Assembly (NCBI RefSeq): GCF_004116725.1
Contig: NZ_PDKG01000003.1
Location: forward strand, 186,001-250,000
Reading direction: 5' to 3'
DNA from: Arcobacter sp. CECT 8986
GTDB lineage: Bacteria > Campylobacterota > Campylobacteria > Campylobacterales > Arcobacteraceae
Length of the DNA stretch: 64,000 nt
The position numbers and the translations under genes are program-made. Under the pieces are notes generated by a model. The model was not told where the DNA came from and ran no database searches. It was given only the letters and a program-made list of their open reading frames with translations. Shown here one piece after another: positions 27,076 to 36,756 of this stretch (position 1 is the first letter of the stretch; the number at the start of each line of letters is the position of its first letter).

Positions 27076-29181
27076 TTATCCGTTTCTTTTTTTGATGATT
27101 TCGTCAGAAACATTTTTTGGAACTTCTGCATAAGAATCAAATAACATAGAGTATGTTGCTCTACCTTGAGACATTGATCTTAAGTCAGTAGAGTAACCGA
27201 ACATTTCAGATAATGGAATCATTGCAGTAACTAGTTTAACCCCAGCTCTGTCATCCATAGATTGAACTTGTCCTCTTCTTTTGTTACAATCTCCAATAAC
27301 ATCTCCCATATATTCTTCAGGAGTTTCAATTTCAACTTTCATCATTGGTTCAAGAATAACTGCTTGTGCTTCAGCTTTTCTACAACCTTGTTTGAATCCC
27401 ATAGAAGCAGCAAGTTTAAATGCCATTTCAGATGAGTCAACGTCGTGGTAAGAACCATCATATAATGTAACTTCGATATCTACCATTGGATAACCAGCTA
27501 AGATACCACCAGCCATTGCTTCTTCACAACCTTTTTGAACTGCAGGAATATACTCTTTTGGTACAACCCCACCTTTAATTTCATTGTTGAATTTAAAGTT
27601 ATCATCTGAATCAACTAATGGTTTAATGTCTAAGTATACGTGACCGTATTGACCTTTACCACCAGATTGTTTAGCATATTTGTACTCTTGTTTAATAGGA
27701 TTTTTAATAGTTTCTCTATAAGCAACTTGAGGAGCACCAACTTCAGCTTCTACTTTAAATTCTCTTTTCATTCTATCTACAAGAATTTCAAGGTGTAATT
27801 CACCCATTCCTGAAATAATAGTTTGTCCAGATTCTTCATCAGTAGCAACTCTAAATGATGGATCTTCTTCTGCAAGTTTACCTAAAGCAATACCCATTTT
27901 TTCTTGGTCAGCTTTTGTTTTTGGCTCAACCGCAACAGAGATAACTGGTTCTGGGAATTCCATTCTTTCTAAGATAACTGGATCTTTTTCAGAAGCTAAA
28001 GTATCACCAGTAATAGTAGCTTTAAGACCAACTACTGCACCGATTTCACCAGCATATAACTCAGAAACCTCTTCTCTATTGTTAGAGTGCATTTTAAGTA
28101 ATCTTCCGATTCTTTCTTTTTTCATTTTAGTTGAGTTCATTACATAAGTACCAGATTGTAACTGTCCTCTATAAACTCTTGTAAATGTTAATTGTCCAAC
28201 AAATGGGTCAGTCATAATTTTGAATGCTAATGCTGCAACTTCACCTTCATCAGTTGAAGGAACGATAACAGCTTCACCATCTTGAGTTTCACCTCTAATA
28301 TCAGCAACTTCTGTTGGAGCTGGTAAATACATTGCAACAGCGTCAAGTAAAGTTTGAACACCTTTGTTTTTAAATGCAGTACCACAAGTCATAGGAGTAA
28401 TAGTCATAGCTAAACAACCAGCTTTAAGACCTGCAACGATTTCTTCTTCAGATAATTCACCCTCTTCAAAGTATTTTTCCATTAACTCTTCAGATGACTC
28501 AGCTGCAGCTTCAATCATTCTTTCTCTATACTCTTCTGCTTTTTCTTGTAAATCAGCTGGAATTTCTTCTACATGGTAGTGAGAACCCATAGCTGCATCT
28601 TCATCCCAAACGATAGCTTTCATTTGTACTAAATCAACTACACCTTGGAAGTTATCTTCTGCACCAATTGGTAATTGAATTGGCACTGGATTAGCTTTTA
28701 ATCTTTCTTTTACTTGTTTTTCAACATTATAGAAATCTGCACCAGTTCTATCCATTTTATTAACGAATATCATTCTTGGTACTCTATATTTGTTTGCTTG
28801 TCTCCAAACAGTTTCAGATTGTGGTTGAACCCCACCTACAGAACAAAATACTGCAACTGCACCATCAAGAACTCTCATAGATCTCTCAACTTCAATTGTA
28901 AAGTCAACGTGACCTGGAGTGTCAATAATGTTTACTTGTAGTTTTTCGTTAGTTTTTGGGTGTGGCCAGAAACAAGTTGTAGCAGCAGAAGTAATTGTAA
29001 TACCTCTTTCTTGCTCTTGTTCCATCCAGTCCATAGTTGCAGCACCATCGTGTACCTCACCAATTTTGTGAGATACACCAGTATAGAATAAAATTCTTTC
29101 TGTAGTAGTTGTTTTACCTGCATCAATATGTGCTGCAATACCAATATTTCTAACTCTATTAAGTGGTGTTTTTCTAGCCAT
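27076..29181 (-). CDS. fusA: Elongation factor G
   Basis: 701 residues, full length. GTPase motifs: [20 protein letters not shown] (P-loop), [13 protein letters not shown] (G3) and [11 protein letters not shown] (G4). Domains II to V are intact and the end is [11 protein letters not shown] drives translocation and, with RRF, ribosome recycling. It follows rpsG by 9 bases in the rpsL-rpsG-fusA operon and is closed by a strong terminator. Confidence 0.99.
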   Translation of the reverse strand: MARKTPLNRVRNIGIAAHIDAGKTTTTERILFYTGVSHKIGEVHDGAATMDWMEQEQERGITITSAATTCFWPHPKTNEKLQVNIIDTPGHVDFTIEVERSMRVLDGAVAVFCSVGGVQPQSETVWRQANKYRVPRMIFVNKMDRTGADFYNVEKQVKERLKANPVPIQLPIGAEDNFQGVVDLVQMKAIVWDEDAAMGSHYHVEEIPADLQEKAEEYRERMIEAAAESSEELMEKYFEEGELSEEEIVAGLKAGCLAMTITPMTCGTAFKNKGVQTLLDAVAMYLPAPTEVADIRGETQDGEAVIVPSTDEGEVAALAFKIMTDPFVGQLTFTRVYRGQLQSGTYVMNSTKMKKERIGRLLKMHSNNREEVSELYAGEIGAVVGLKATITGDTLASEKDPVILERMEFPEPVISVAVEPKTKADQEKMGIALGKLAEEDPSFRVATDEESGQTIISGMGELHLEILVDRMKREFKVEAEVGAPQVAYRETIKNPIKQEYKYAKQSGGKGQYGHVYLDIKPLVDSDDNFKFNNEIKGGVVPKEYIPAVQKGCEEAMAGGILAGYPMVDIEVTLYDGSYHDVDSSEMAFKLAASMGFKQGCRKAEAQAVILEPMMKVEIETPEEYMGDVIGDCNKRRGQVQSMDDRAGVKLVTAMIPLSEMFGYSTDLRSMSQGRATYSMLFDSYAEVPKNVSDEIIKKRNG

Positions 29182-29190
29182 AAATTATTC

Positions 29191-29670
<480 letters not shown>

Positions 29671-29674
29671 CTAC

Positions 29675-30049
29675 TTATTTCTTAGGTCTTTTAGTACCAT
29701 ATTTAGATCTTGCAACAGTTCTGTTTGCAACACCAGCAGTATCTAAAGCACCTCTAACGATGTGATACTTAACCCCAGGTAAATCCTTAACTCTTCCCCC
29801 TCTAACTAATACGATAGAGTGTTCTTGTAAGTTGTGACCCTCACCACCGATATATGAAATTACTTCAAATCCAGTTGTTAATCTAACTTTTGCAACTTTT
29901 CTTAAAGCCGAGTTAGGTTTCTTTGGAGTAGTAGTATATACTCTTGTACATACACCTCTTCTTTGTGGACATTTGTCTAATGCTGGTGATTTAGACTTTT
30001 TAATCACCTTTTTTCGCTCTTTTCTAATAAGCTGATTAATAGTAGGCAT
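29675..30049 (-). CDS. rpsL: 30S ribosomal protein S12
   Basis: 124 residues starting [20 protein letters not shown]; contains the decoding-site segments [18 protein letters not shown] and [20 protein letters not shown]. The Lys in [10 protein letters not shown] is the usual streptomycin-resistance position and is wild type here. It heads the str operon. Confidence 0.98.
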   Translation of the reverse strand: MPTINQLIRKERKKVIKKSKSPALDKCPQRRGVCTRVYTTTPKKPNSALRKVAKVRLTTGFEVISYIGGEGHNLQEHSIVLVRGGRVKDLPGVKYHIVRGALDTAGVANRTVARSKYGTKRPKK

Positions 30050-30176
30050 TCTTTCCCTTTATTTTAATTGGTTTGAGCAATTAAAGCAATGCTCATGCTT
30101 CTCGCTTGACATCAACACAAAGTTGATACGATACTACCATTCTAGGAAACATGTAAGTTTTCTAAAAAAGTTCGTG

Positions 30177-30182
30177 ATTATA
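30177..30182 (-). promoter_or_regulatory. Candidate -10 box of the str operon promoter
   Basis: TATAAT on the minus strand, in the context AAGTATAATC, about 130 bases before the rpsL start. No clear -35 box is seen, which is common in Campylobacterota. The leader contains short inverted repeats (ATCAAC/GTTGAT and GAGCA/TGCTC). Confidence 0.45.
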
Positions 30183-30231
30183 CTTAAGTAGAACTTAGAG
30201 TATCCTTAGTTGTTCCTTAATAAAAAACTAT

Positions 30232-30296
30232 TACTTTACTTTAAGTTGGTAATAAACTATTATTACTATAATTCGCAAAAAATTTAAAGTAAAGTA
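30232..30296. repeat. 13-bp perfect inverted repeat flanking the MFS promoter
   Basis: TACTTTACTTTAA at 30232-30244 and its exact complement TTAAAGTAAAGTA at 30284-30296. A candidate -10 box TATAAT for the MFS gene lies between them at 30267-30272. The spacing and symmetry suggest a two-site operator or looped leader. Confidence 0.5.
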
Positions 30297-30304
30297 GTTT
30301 ATAT

Positions 30305-31471
30305 ATGATGACAAAACAGTTATTTCCTTTAGCCTTAGGAGGTTTAGGAATCGGTACAACAGAGTTTGTAATAATGGGACTTTTACCAGATGTTGCAAAT
30401 GATATTGGTGTTAGTATTCCAGTTGCGGGACACCTTATTTCAGCATACGCATTTGGAGTAGTTATTGGAGCTCCTATTTTAGTTGCACTTAGTGCAAAAT
30501 TTCCACCTAAAAATGTTTTAATTGCATTTATGCTTTTATTTACATTTTTCAATTTTTTATCAACTATTGCTCCTGATTACAATACTCTTATGATGTCAAG
30601 ATTCTTGAGTGGTTTACCACATGGTGCATTTTTTGGTGTTGGAACAGTTGTTGCTTCTAAACTTGCAAAAGAGGGGAAATCAGCCCAAGCAATAGCAACT
30701 ATGTTTACAGGTCTGACAATTGCAAATCTTGCAATGGTTCCTTTTGTTACTTATATAGGTCATAATTTTCATTGGAGATATGCATTTGCTATTGTTTCTT
30801 TGATTGGATTGTTTACTATTTTATTTTTATATAGAAATTTACCAAAACAAAAAGTTTTAAGAACAGTTACATTTAAAGAGGAGTTAGAGTTCTTTAAAAC
30901 AGTAAAAGCTTGGCACATACTTACAATTGTTTCTATTGGTTTTGGAGGATTATTTGCTTGGTTTAGTTATATTGCACCTTTATTAACTAATGTTTCAAAT
31001 TTTGATAAAGGAAGTGTTTCTTATTTAATGATTGTTGCAGGTGCAGGAATGGTTGTAGGAAATATTCTAGGGGGAACACTTGCAGATAAAAAAGACCCAA
31101 TAAAAGTATGTATGTTTTTACTATTTTGTTTGGTTATTGCTCTTTTATTAGTATTTTTATTATCATCTTCAAAAATTATATCTGTAATACTTGTTTTTGT
31201 TTGTGGAACACTTGCTATGTCAATTGGGGCACCTATTAATATGGTTATGCTAAATAGTGCAAAACACTCAGCAATGTTGGGAGCTGCATTTTTACAAGCA
31301 GCATTTAATATTTCAAACTCTTTGGGTGCATTTTTTGGAGGTCTTCCACTATTTTTTAAATTAGATTATAATTATCCTTCTTTAGTAGGAGCTTCAATGG
31401 CAATTATTGGAGTACTATTATGTATGTTATTTATAAGAAACTATAATGAAAAGGATAAATCATTCAACTAA
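30305..31471 (+). CDS. MFS transporter, AraJ-like family
   Basis: 388 residues with about 12 membrane helices. The N-terminus PLALGGLGIGTTEFVIMGLL and the MSRFLSGLPHGAFFGVGTVV segment match the AraJ/YdhP-type drug:H+ antiporter branch. Probably an efflux pump for small molecules; substrate unknown. It is divergent from rpsL and overlaps the downstream hydrolase by about 10 bases if that gene starts at 31462. Confidence 0.85.
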   Translation: MMTKQLFPLALGGLGIGTTEFVIMGLLPDVANDIGVSIPVAGHLISAYAFGVVIGAPILVALSAKFPPKNVLIAFMLLFTFFNFLSTIAPDYNTLMMSRFLSGLPHGAFFGVGTVVASKLAKEGKSAQAIATMFTGLTIANLAMVPFVTYIGHNFHWRYAFAIVSLIGLFTILFLYRNLPKQKVLRTVTFKEELEFFKTVKAWHILTIVSIGFGGLFAWFSYIAPLLTNVSNFDKGSVSYLMIVAGAGMVVGNILGGTLADKKDPIKVCMFLLFCLVIALLLVFLLSSSKIISVILVFVCGTLAMSIGAPINMVMLNSAKHSAMLGAAFLQAAFNISNSLGAFFGGLPLFFKLDYNYPSLVGASMAIIGVLLCMLFIRNYNEKDKSFN

Positions 31472-32214
31472 AATATAAATGCCTAGGAGAAGGTGAGAAT
31501 ATAGTTTTTATTCTACATGAACTTATGGGTGATTGTAGAAATTATGAAGCTACTTTAAAATATTTAGATACAAAAAATTATAAATACTTTTTTATTGATT
31601 TAAGAGGATATGGACTTTCAAAAGATATTTTAGGTGAGTATAACTGCAAAGAAGCAGTTAATGATATTTTAAATCTTATAAAACTAAAAGAATTAAAAAA
31701 AATCACTTTGTTAGGTCACTCTATGTCTTCTTTGATTGTTCAAAAATTTGCAATAGATTATCAAGAGTATTTAAATAAAATCATTTTAGTTACTCCTGTT
31801 TTAGCAAGTGGAGTTAAAATGAAAGAAGAAGATAAACAAAAACTTCTTAATGATATGCAAAATGATAATAAAATAGAAGATATAGTAGAAGCTGCAAATA
31901 AAAGATACAATCAAACTTGGAATGATTATAGAATAAAATTAGCATATAGTTCATCAACACTTGAAGCAAGAGTTAATTATATGAAAATGTATCTAGAAGA
32001 AGATTTTTCAAATGAAGCTTCTAATATAAAAATACCAGTAAAAGTGATAGTTGGAAAATATGATTTTCCAGTTTTTTCTAAAATAGTTATAAAAAAAGCT
32101 TTTGAGAAATGGTATAAAGATTTAGAGATATTTGAAATAGAAGATGCGGGACATTATCCTATGGTTGAAACACCTGTATTATTTGCTTCAAAAATAGAAG
32201 AGTTTTGTAAATAA
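31462..32214 (+). CDS. Alpha/beta hydrolase, apparent ATT start
   Basis: About 250 residues if translation starts at the ATT at 31462, which follows AAGGA by 6 bases. Starting at the first ATG (31525) would delete the first beta strand and the oxyanion-hole region, which read LKYKCLGEGENIVFILHE in frame just upstream. Downstream features are normal: the nucleophile elbow GHSMSS (Ser near residue 95), KVIVGKYDFPV and the catalytic His in DAGHYPMVE. Substrate unknown. It is translationally linked to the MFS gene. Confidence 0.75.
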   Translation: MQLKYKCLGEGENIVFILHELMGDCRNYEATLKYLDTKNYKYFFIDLRGYGLSKDILGEYNCKEAVNDILNLIKLKELKKITLLGHSMSSLIVQKFAIDYQEYLNKIILVTPVLASGVKMKEEDKQKLLNDMQNDNKIEDIVEAANKRYNQTWNDYRIKLAYSSSTLEARVNYMKMYLEEDFSNEASNIKIPVKVIVGKYDFPVFSKIVIKKAFEKWYKDLEIFEIEDAGHYPMVETPVLFASKIEEFCK

Positions 32215-32223
32215 CTCTTCTAT
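32194..32223. terminator. Bidirectional terminator hairpin
   Basis: Perfect 11-bp inverted repeat ATAGAAGAGTT / AACTCTTCTAT with an 8-base loop at the convergent stops of the hydrolase gene and the DUF234 gene. Confidence 0.7.
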
Positions 32224-33098
32224 AAAATTAAAGCTTTTAAACTCTTAACAGTAAATAATCTTAATTGTTCTGATTTTTGAGCTTTCAACTCAGTTGAAAA
32301 ACCTGCTTTTGAAAAAAGTACAACAATATCTGGATTTACATCTAAAGATTCACAACTATCTATAAATGAATGCAATTGTTTTGTTTTTATTTTTTGATTA
32401 TTATATTTACATAAAGAAACTATTGTTTTATCATCTTTTGTTTTAGCAACTATTTGAATTTCATCATTTGATTCATTCCAAAAACTTCCAACTGTTTTAA
32501 TATCATCTTTATAAAACTCTTTAATATACTCTTGGCAAAGTTGTTCAAAAATCAAATCCATAAATTGCATCTGATGATTACTAAACTTTTCAAAAAACTC
32601 ATCATAATTATTTTTAGAAATACCTCGGTATAAAGGTGAAATAAAAGCAAACCAAAATCTTAAAAAAGGTGTAGTAAAAATAAACTTATTATATTTATCA
32701 TTTAATTTTTCTTGCTCTTTAGAAAGTTCAAGAGGTTCTTGTTTCTCAATCAACTCCATATCTTCCAAATCTAACATTGACTCGTAATCAAAATCAAACT
32801 CTAAATTTGCTCTTTTAAATGTAGTTGAAACTCTTCCATCACCTAAAGCAATTCCTGTTAATAACTTATGATAAATAGAGTCATTTTTTGTTAACTCTTC
32901 TATTTGTTTTTGTATTTTGTCATAATCTTTTAAAATATGTCTAGTTATTAAAGTTCCAAGTGGTTTTGTTGTGTCAACTTTTATATCAAGACCACCAAAT
33001 ACAGCAAAATAATTTACTGCTGTTTCCATATCTTTTGGAGAGTTCTTTTCACAAAAGATTTTAAACTGTTCTTTTAATGTTTTTGTTTTTAGTATAAT
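32220..33098 (-). CDS. DUF234-type protein (nuclease-like C-terminal domain), apparent ATT start
   Basis: 292 residues when extended to the ATT at 33098; the first ATG (33029) gives 269. The in-frame extension LKTKTLKEQFKIFCEKNSP continues the fold without interruption and an AAAAAGG site lies 7 bases before the ATT. The C-terminal part (LRFWFAFISPLYRGISKNN, then FEQLCQEYI and IQIVAKTKDDKTIVSLCKY) resembles the DUF234 domain found at the end of archaeal-type ATPases, which has a restriction-endonuclease-like core. Here no ATPase domain is attached. Function unknown. Confidence 0.7.
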   Translation of the reverse strand: MILKTKTLKEQFKIFCEKNSPKDMETAVNYFAVFGGLDIKVDTTKPLGTLITRHILKDYDKIQKQIEELTKNDSIYHKLLTGIALGDGRVSTTFKRANLEFDFDYESMLDLEDMELIEKQEPLELSKEQEKLNDKYNKFIFTTPFLRFWFAFISPLYRGISKNNYDEFFEKFSNHQMQFMDLIFEQLCQEYIKEFYKDDIKTVGSFWNESNDEIQIVAKTKDDKTIVSLCKYNNQKIKTKQLHSFIDSCESLDVNPDIVVLFSKAGFSTELKAQKSEQLRLFTVKSLKALIL

Positions 33099-33110
33099 TT
33101 TAAAGCCTTT

Positions 33111-33569
33111 TTATATATTTGCACGATATTTTTGAAAAAACATATTTAACTGATTTGCAAAACTTTGTGCATCTTTTTGTGTAAATGGTGCTGGTCCTTT
33201 TGTCACTTCACCACTATCTCTTAGTTCTTGCATCAAATTTCTAATTGCAAGATATTGTTTGATATTATCTTGTGTGTACAATTCACCTCGATGGTCAATC
33301 GCATGTGCTTTTTTCTCTATTACTCTATTTGCTAGTGGAATATCAGCTGTTATTACTAAATCATCATTTTTTAATAACTCAACAATTTTATTATCAGCCT
33401 CATCTGCACCTTGTTCTACTATTAAGTAGTTAATCAATGAAGATTTACCTATATCTATTTTTTTATTTGCAATAACATAAGTTTGAATACTTAATTTATT
33501 TATCGCTTTAAAAACAATTGGTTTTAATAAATTAGGAAAAGCATCACCATCAATATATAAAGTTATCAT
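33111..33569 (-). CDS. YaiI/YqxD (DUF188) family protein
   Basis: 152 residues with the family pattern: IDGDAFPNLLKPIVFKAINK at the N-terminus, EQGADEADNKIVELLKNDDLVITADIPLANRVIEK in the middle (acidic PIN-like residues), and IDHRGELYTQDNIKQYLA. Members are predicted nucleases with a PIN-like fold, but no role is established. Overlaps the YwbE-like gene by 4 bases. Confidence 0.85.
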   Translation of the reverse strand: MITLYIDGDAFPNLLKPIVFKAINKLSIQTYVIANKKIDIGKSSLINYLIVEQGADEADNKIVELLKNDDLVITADIPLANRVIEKKAHAIDHRGELYTQDNIKQYLAIRNLMQELRDSGEVTKGPAPFTQKDAQSFANQLNMFFQKYRANI

Positions 33570-33757
33570 AAAATTTCTTGAACCCTACCTACTTGACCAT
33601 CTTGTAATCTTACTTTTATTCCATGAGGATGAAAAGCTGAATTAGTTAAAATATCTTTAACAACACCTTTCGTAAGTTTTCCGCTTCTTTGATCTTTTTT
33701 TAAAACAATATTTACACTTTGTCCTTGTTTTATATCAAATCTTTTTTTATTATCCAT
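33566..33757 (-). CDS. YwbE-like (DUF2196) small protein
   Basis: 63 residues: FDIKQGQSVNIVLKKDQRSG, LTKGVVKDILTNSAFHPHGI and KVRLQDGQVGRVQEIL, the typical compact YwbE pattern of a small all-beta protein. Function unknown. It overlaps the DUF188 gene (4 bases) and follows a hypothetical gene by 10 bases. Confidence 0.85.
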   Translation of the reverse strand: MDNKKRFDIKQGQSVNIVLKKDQRSGKLTKGVVKDILTNSAFHPHGIKVRLQDGQVGRVQEIL

Positions 33758-33767
33758 CTTTATACTT

Positions 33768-34253
33768 TTATTTATAAGCTAAAATTTCTTTTGAGAAACC
33801 TACATTATAAAAGAATATAATTTTAAACAGTAGTGAAATTTTTATGTCCTCTTCATTTGAAGAATCAATAATACTTATAGAGAAACCTTGACCTTCAACT
33901 TCACTTTTAGGCTTAATTTCAATTTCTACTGGTTTTAAAGCTTTCATCATATTGATAGTATTTTTTTTCGCTTTTGGTTTAATATTTTCCATAAATTCAC
34001 TATCTTTTTCTTCTAATTTCATAGTTTCATATAGTGATACTAAAGTATCTTTATATATTTTTTTGTTCCAAGATATTCTACCTTTTGAGTAGTGATAAGC
34101 AGAACTTTTATTTAATAATGGATTCTCTTTTTCTTTTTTAATATCTTCTATTAGTTGTAAAAAGAAGTTAACACCACCAAGACTATTTGCAAAATCTTTT
34201 ATTGTAGTATTTAAATACTCTTTTGTTTGTTCATCTAAATCTTTAAATTTCAT
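33768..34253 (-). CDS. Hypothetical protein
   Basis: 161 residues, not recognised. It is rich in Lys and Glu with a helical N-terminal half (DEQTKEYLNTTIKDFANSLG) and a more hydrophobic C-terminal stretch (IKISLLFKIIFFYNVGFSKE) that is too polar at its edges to be a confident membrane helix. No signal peptide and no cysteine. It is transcribed toward the YwbE and DUF188 genes. Confidence 0.6.
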   Translation of the reverse strand: MKFKDLDEQTKEYLNTTIKDFANSLGGVNFFLQLIEDIKKEKENPLLNKSSAYHYSKGRISWNKKIYKDTLVSLYETMKLEEKDSEFMENIKPKAKKNTINMMKALKPVEIEIKPKSEVEGQGFSISIIDSSNEEDIKISLLFKIIFFYNVGFSKEILAYK

Positions 34254-34302
34254 TTTACCCCGATTGTTTTTTTAATGAAAGTATACCTAAATGTTTATTG
34301 TT

Positions 34303-35229
34303 TTACTTTCTTATTGATGTAGCAGTTAAAAAAATATAGTTTTTACCAGTCAATGTAACTCTAAATTTTTTTTGTTGAAGATACTTTTTACAAAACATTG
34401 CATCTTTATATAAAACAGACATTTCTGAAAATGAATAGTTTTTTGGCATTGCTCCATAAACCATAGCACCATCATACCATCTACAATTTGGAAAACCAAG
34501 AATCATAGCTGCATCTTTTTTTAAATATTTTTGAACTATATTCATCAAAGTCTCATTAAAATTTAGATTTGAACTTTGCAATGTTCCAATAGAGATAATC
34601 AAATCAAACGTTCCTAAGTCTAACTCTTCTAACTTATTTATATCCCATGCATAAAAACTTACATTTTTATATTCACTAAATTTAGTTTTGGCATAATCAA
34701 TGGCACTTTTACTATAATCAATTCCTACAAGTTCTAACTCTTCAAAGTTTTCACACAATTTTTCAATAACTTCAAACTCTCCACCACTATTTACACCAAG
34801 ATTTAAAACTCTTTTTCTTTTTTCTATTTTTGTATTTTTCAGACAACTTATATAATTTAATAAAAAATCAGGCTCTTCATTTTTATTTATTTTTGAAAAA
34901 GATGATGTTATCCCATATTTTTCTTCACTATTATCATCTTTGTGAAAAGACTCTTTTTTATTTAGTTTTTTAAATGTTATTTCAATTAATTTTTCATCTA
35001 AATATTTTGGCATTAGCATTTTACAGTTAAGTATTGAAGCTAAATCTACAAAAGAGTACAAACTTCTATATGTAAACTCTTGATTATCTAAAATAAGTTT
35101 TTCTCCTGCATAAACTCCATCTTTTATATCTGGATTTAGTGCATAAAAACTTATTTGTTCTTTTTGTTCTAGTTGTGTAAGTAAGGTATTATATATTTCA
35201 AACATAAGTTTATTTGAAAAATCTTGCAT
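34303..35229 (-). CDS. Class I SAM-dependent methyltransferase
   Basis: 308 residues. The SAM-binding core is in the middle: motif I RVLNLGVNSGGEFEVIEKL near residue 140, the acidic strand end LVGIDYSKSAIDYAKTKF, and motif IV FDLIISIGTLQSSN. The N-terminal 120 residues are a separate domain of unknown type. No substrate can be inferred. It stands alone between the hypothetical gene and the N-acetyltransferase. Confidence 0.8.
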   Translation of the reverse strand: MQDFSNKLMFEIYNTLLTQLEQKEQISFYALNPDIKDGVYAGEKLILDNQEFTYRSLYSFVDLASILNCKMLMPKYLDEKLIEITFKKLNKKESFHKDDNSEEKYGITSSFSKINKNEEPDFLLNYISCLKNTKIEKRKRVLNLGVNSGGEFEVIEKLCENFEELELVGIDYSKSAIDYAKTKFSEYKNVSFYAWDINKLEELDLGTFDLIISIGTLQSSNLNFNETLMNIVQKYLKKDAAMILGFPNCRWYDGAMVYGAMPKNYSFSEMSVLYKDAMFCKKYLQQKKFRVTLTGKNYIFLTATSIRK

Positions 35230-35269
35230 TTGTTCTCTTTATTTTTTATATAGATTATATAAAATTTAT

Positions 35270-36028
35270 CTATATTTCAATATTAAAGTAGTCCCTTAGC
35301 ACCTCTGCTCTATTTTCTAAACTTATTTCCCAAACTCTTTTTTCTTTATCTTTTTTATAAGTCATTGTCTCATCTGTTAAAGTTACTCTTCCATCTTCTA
35401 ATGCTTTAGTAACCAATAAAGGCGCATGATTAGAAAACTGTTGATAATTTTTTGTATTTTCAAAAACACAAGAAAAATCACTAACTTCTCTTTTTTCTTT
35501 TGTAAAGATATATCTTGTTTGCCAACTTCTGTATTTATGATTGTACATAAGAGCAAACTCTTCTTCATTTATTTTTTTTAGTTTATACTCTATTCCTTCA
35601 CTTTTTACAATTGTATCTTCACCTAAACAAAGAGGAACTCTTACATTTTGTCCATTTGCAACATCAACTAAATACTCTTTATTTTCAATTCTAACTAAAA
35701 GTGCCAAATGAGGATAATCTGCACCAATATAAGTAATATCTTCAACTTTAGCAAATATCATTTGTACATCAAAACCTAAGTTTTTTAATAAATACATAAA
35801 TAAAGTATTTGACTCATAGCAAATTCCACCACGATTATTACAAACTATTTTTTCGTAAATTTTTAAGATATTTACAGAAAACTCTTTTTTAAAAACAAAG
35901 TCAAGATTTTCATAGGGTACATTTAATATATAAGATTCATGTAGTTTTGTTAGATTTTCTATGCTTGTATCTATTTTTGATGGCTCATCAAAAATTTCTA
36001 TTCTATTTAATATTTTTTCTATTTCCAT
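35270..36028 (-). CDS. Arylamine N-acetyltransferase
   Basis: 252 residues. The catalytic triad is visible: Cys70 in RGGICYESN, His107 in ADYPHLALL and Asp122 in YLVDVANGQ. N-terminal helices with LHESYILNVPYENLDF match the family. These enzymes move acetyl groups from acetyl-CoA to aromatic amines or hydrazines. The gene is slightly shorter than common NATs. Single gene with no clear operon partner. Confidence 0.9.
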   Translation of the reverse strand: MEIEKILNRIEIFDEPSKIDTSIENLTKLHESYILNVPYENLDFVFKKEFSVNILKIYEKIVCNNRGGICYESNTLFMYLLKNLGFDVQMIFAKVEDITYIGADYPHLALLVRIENKEYLVDVANGQNVRVPLCLGEDTIVKSEGIEYKLKKINEEEFALMYNHKYRSWQTRYIFTKEKREVSDFSCVFENTKNYQQFSNHAPLLVTKALEDGRVTLTDETMTYKKDKEKRVWEISLENRAEVLRDYFNIEI

Positions 36029-36105
36029 AAAACAACCTTTATTTAAAACTCTATTATATAAATTTGAATAAATATAAAACTTAAATAAATAAAGATTGAA
36101 ATTTC

Positions 36106-36756
36106 TTAAATTTTTTCTAAACCATTCTCATTTAGTTTATAAACTGTTGGTGCTAATTTTTCAATAAAACTTTTGTGATGAGATACTATAATCATTGATT
36201 TTTTTATTGAATTTAATATATCTATAATTCTTTTTTCTGCATTTGAGTCTAGTGCATTTGTAGGTTCATCTAAAAGTAAAATTTTTGGTTGTGTGATTAA
36301 AATTCCAGCAAGTGCAACAATTTTTTGTTCACCACCACTTAATTCTAAAATAACTCTATTTTTTAAATGTGAAATTCCTAAATCTTCAAGCATCATAACT
36401 GCTTTATGATATGCTTCTTCTTTATTCATTCCTTTTGCTCTTAAATTAAACATAACATCTTCAATAACAACGGGACATAAAAAATAATCATTTACATCTT
36501 GTGGCAAATACCCAACATCACTTCTAAAATTTTTATACTCTTTTTTTGAATGTATAGGATTATGAAATAATTGAAGTTCACCATCATAAGAGTATTGTAA
36601 TCCTGCAATTATTTTAAGTAAAGTACTTTTCCCTGCACCATTTGCACCAATAATTGCTACTTTTTCTTCATGTCCAACACTTAAATCAATATTTGAGAAA
36701 AGTTGTCGATTTTCATTTTTATATGAAACTTTTTTTAGTGTTATTGAACAGCTCAT
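36106..36756 (-). CDS. nikO: Nickel ECF transporter ATPase NikO
   Basis: 216 residues. ABC ATPase with Walker A IIGANGAGKSTLLKIIAG, a Q-loop region VGYLPQDVNDYF, signature LELSGGEQKIVALAG and Walker B PKILLLDEPTNALDS, then the switch His in IVSHHK. It powers uptake through the CbiM/NikM-type channel. It overlaps nikQ by 4 bases at the end of nikK-M-L-Q-O. Cobalt rather than nickel cannot be excluded from the ATPase alone; the NikK and NikL neighbours favour nickel. Confidence 0.9.
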   Translation of the reverse strand: MSCSITLKKVSYKNENRQLFSNIDLSVGHEEKVAIIGANGAGKSTLLKIIAGLQYSYDGELQLFHNPIHSKKEYKNFRSDVGYLPQDVNDYFLCPVVIEDVMFNLRAKGMNKEEAYHKAVMMLEDLGISHLKNRVILELSGGEQKIVALAGILITQPKILLLDEPTNALDSNAEKRIIDILNSIKKSMIIVSHHKSFIEKLAPTVYKLNENGLEKI

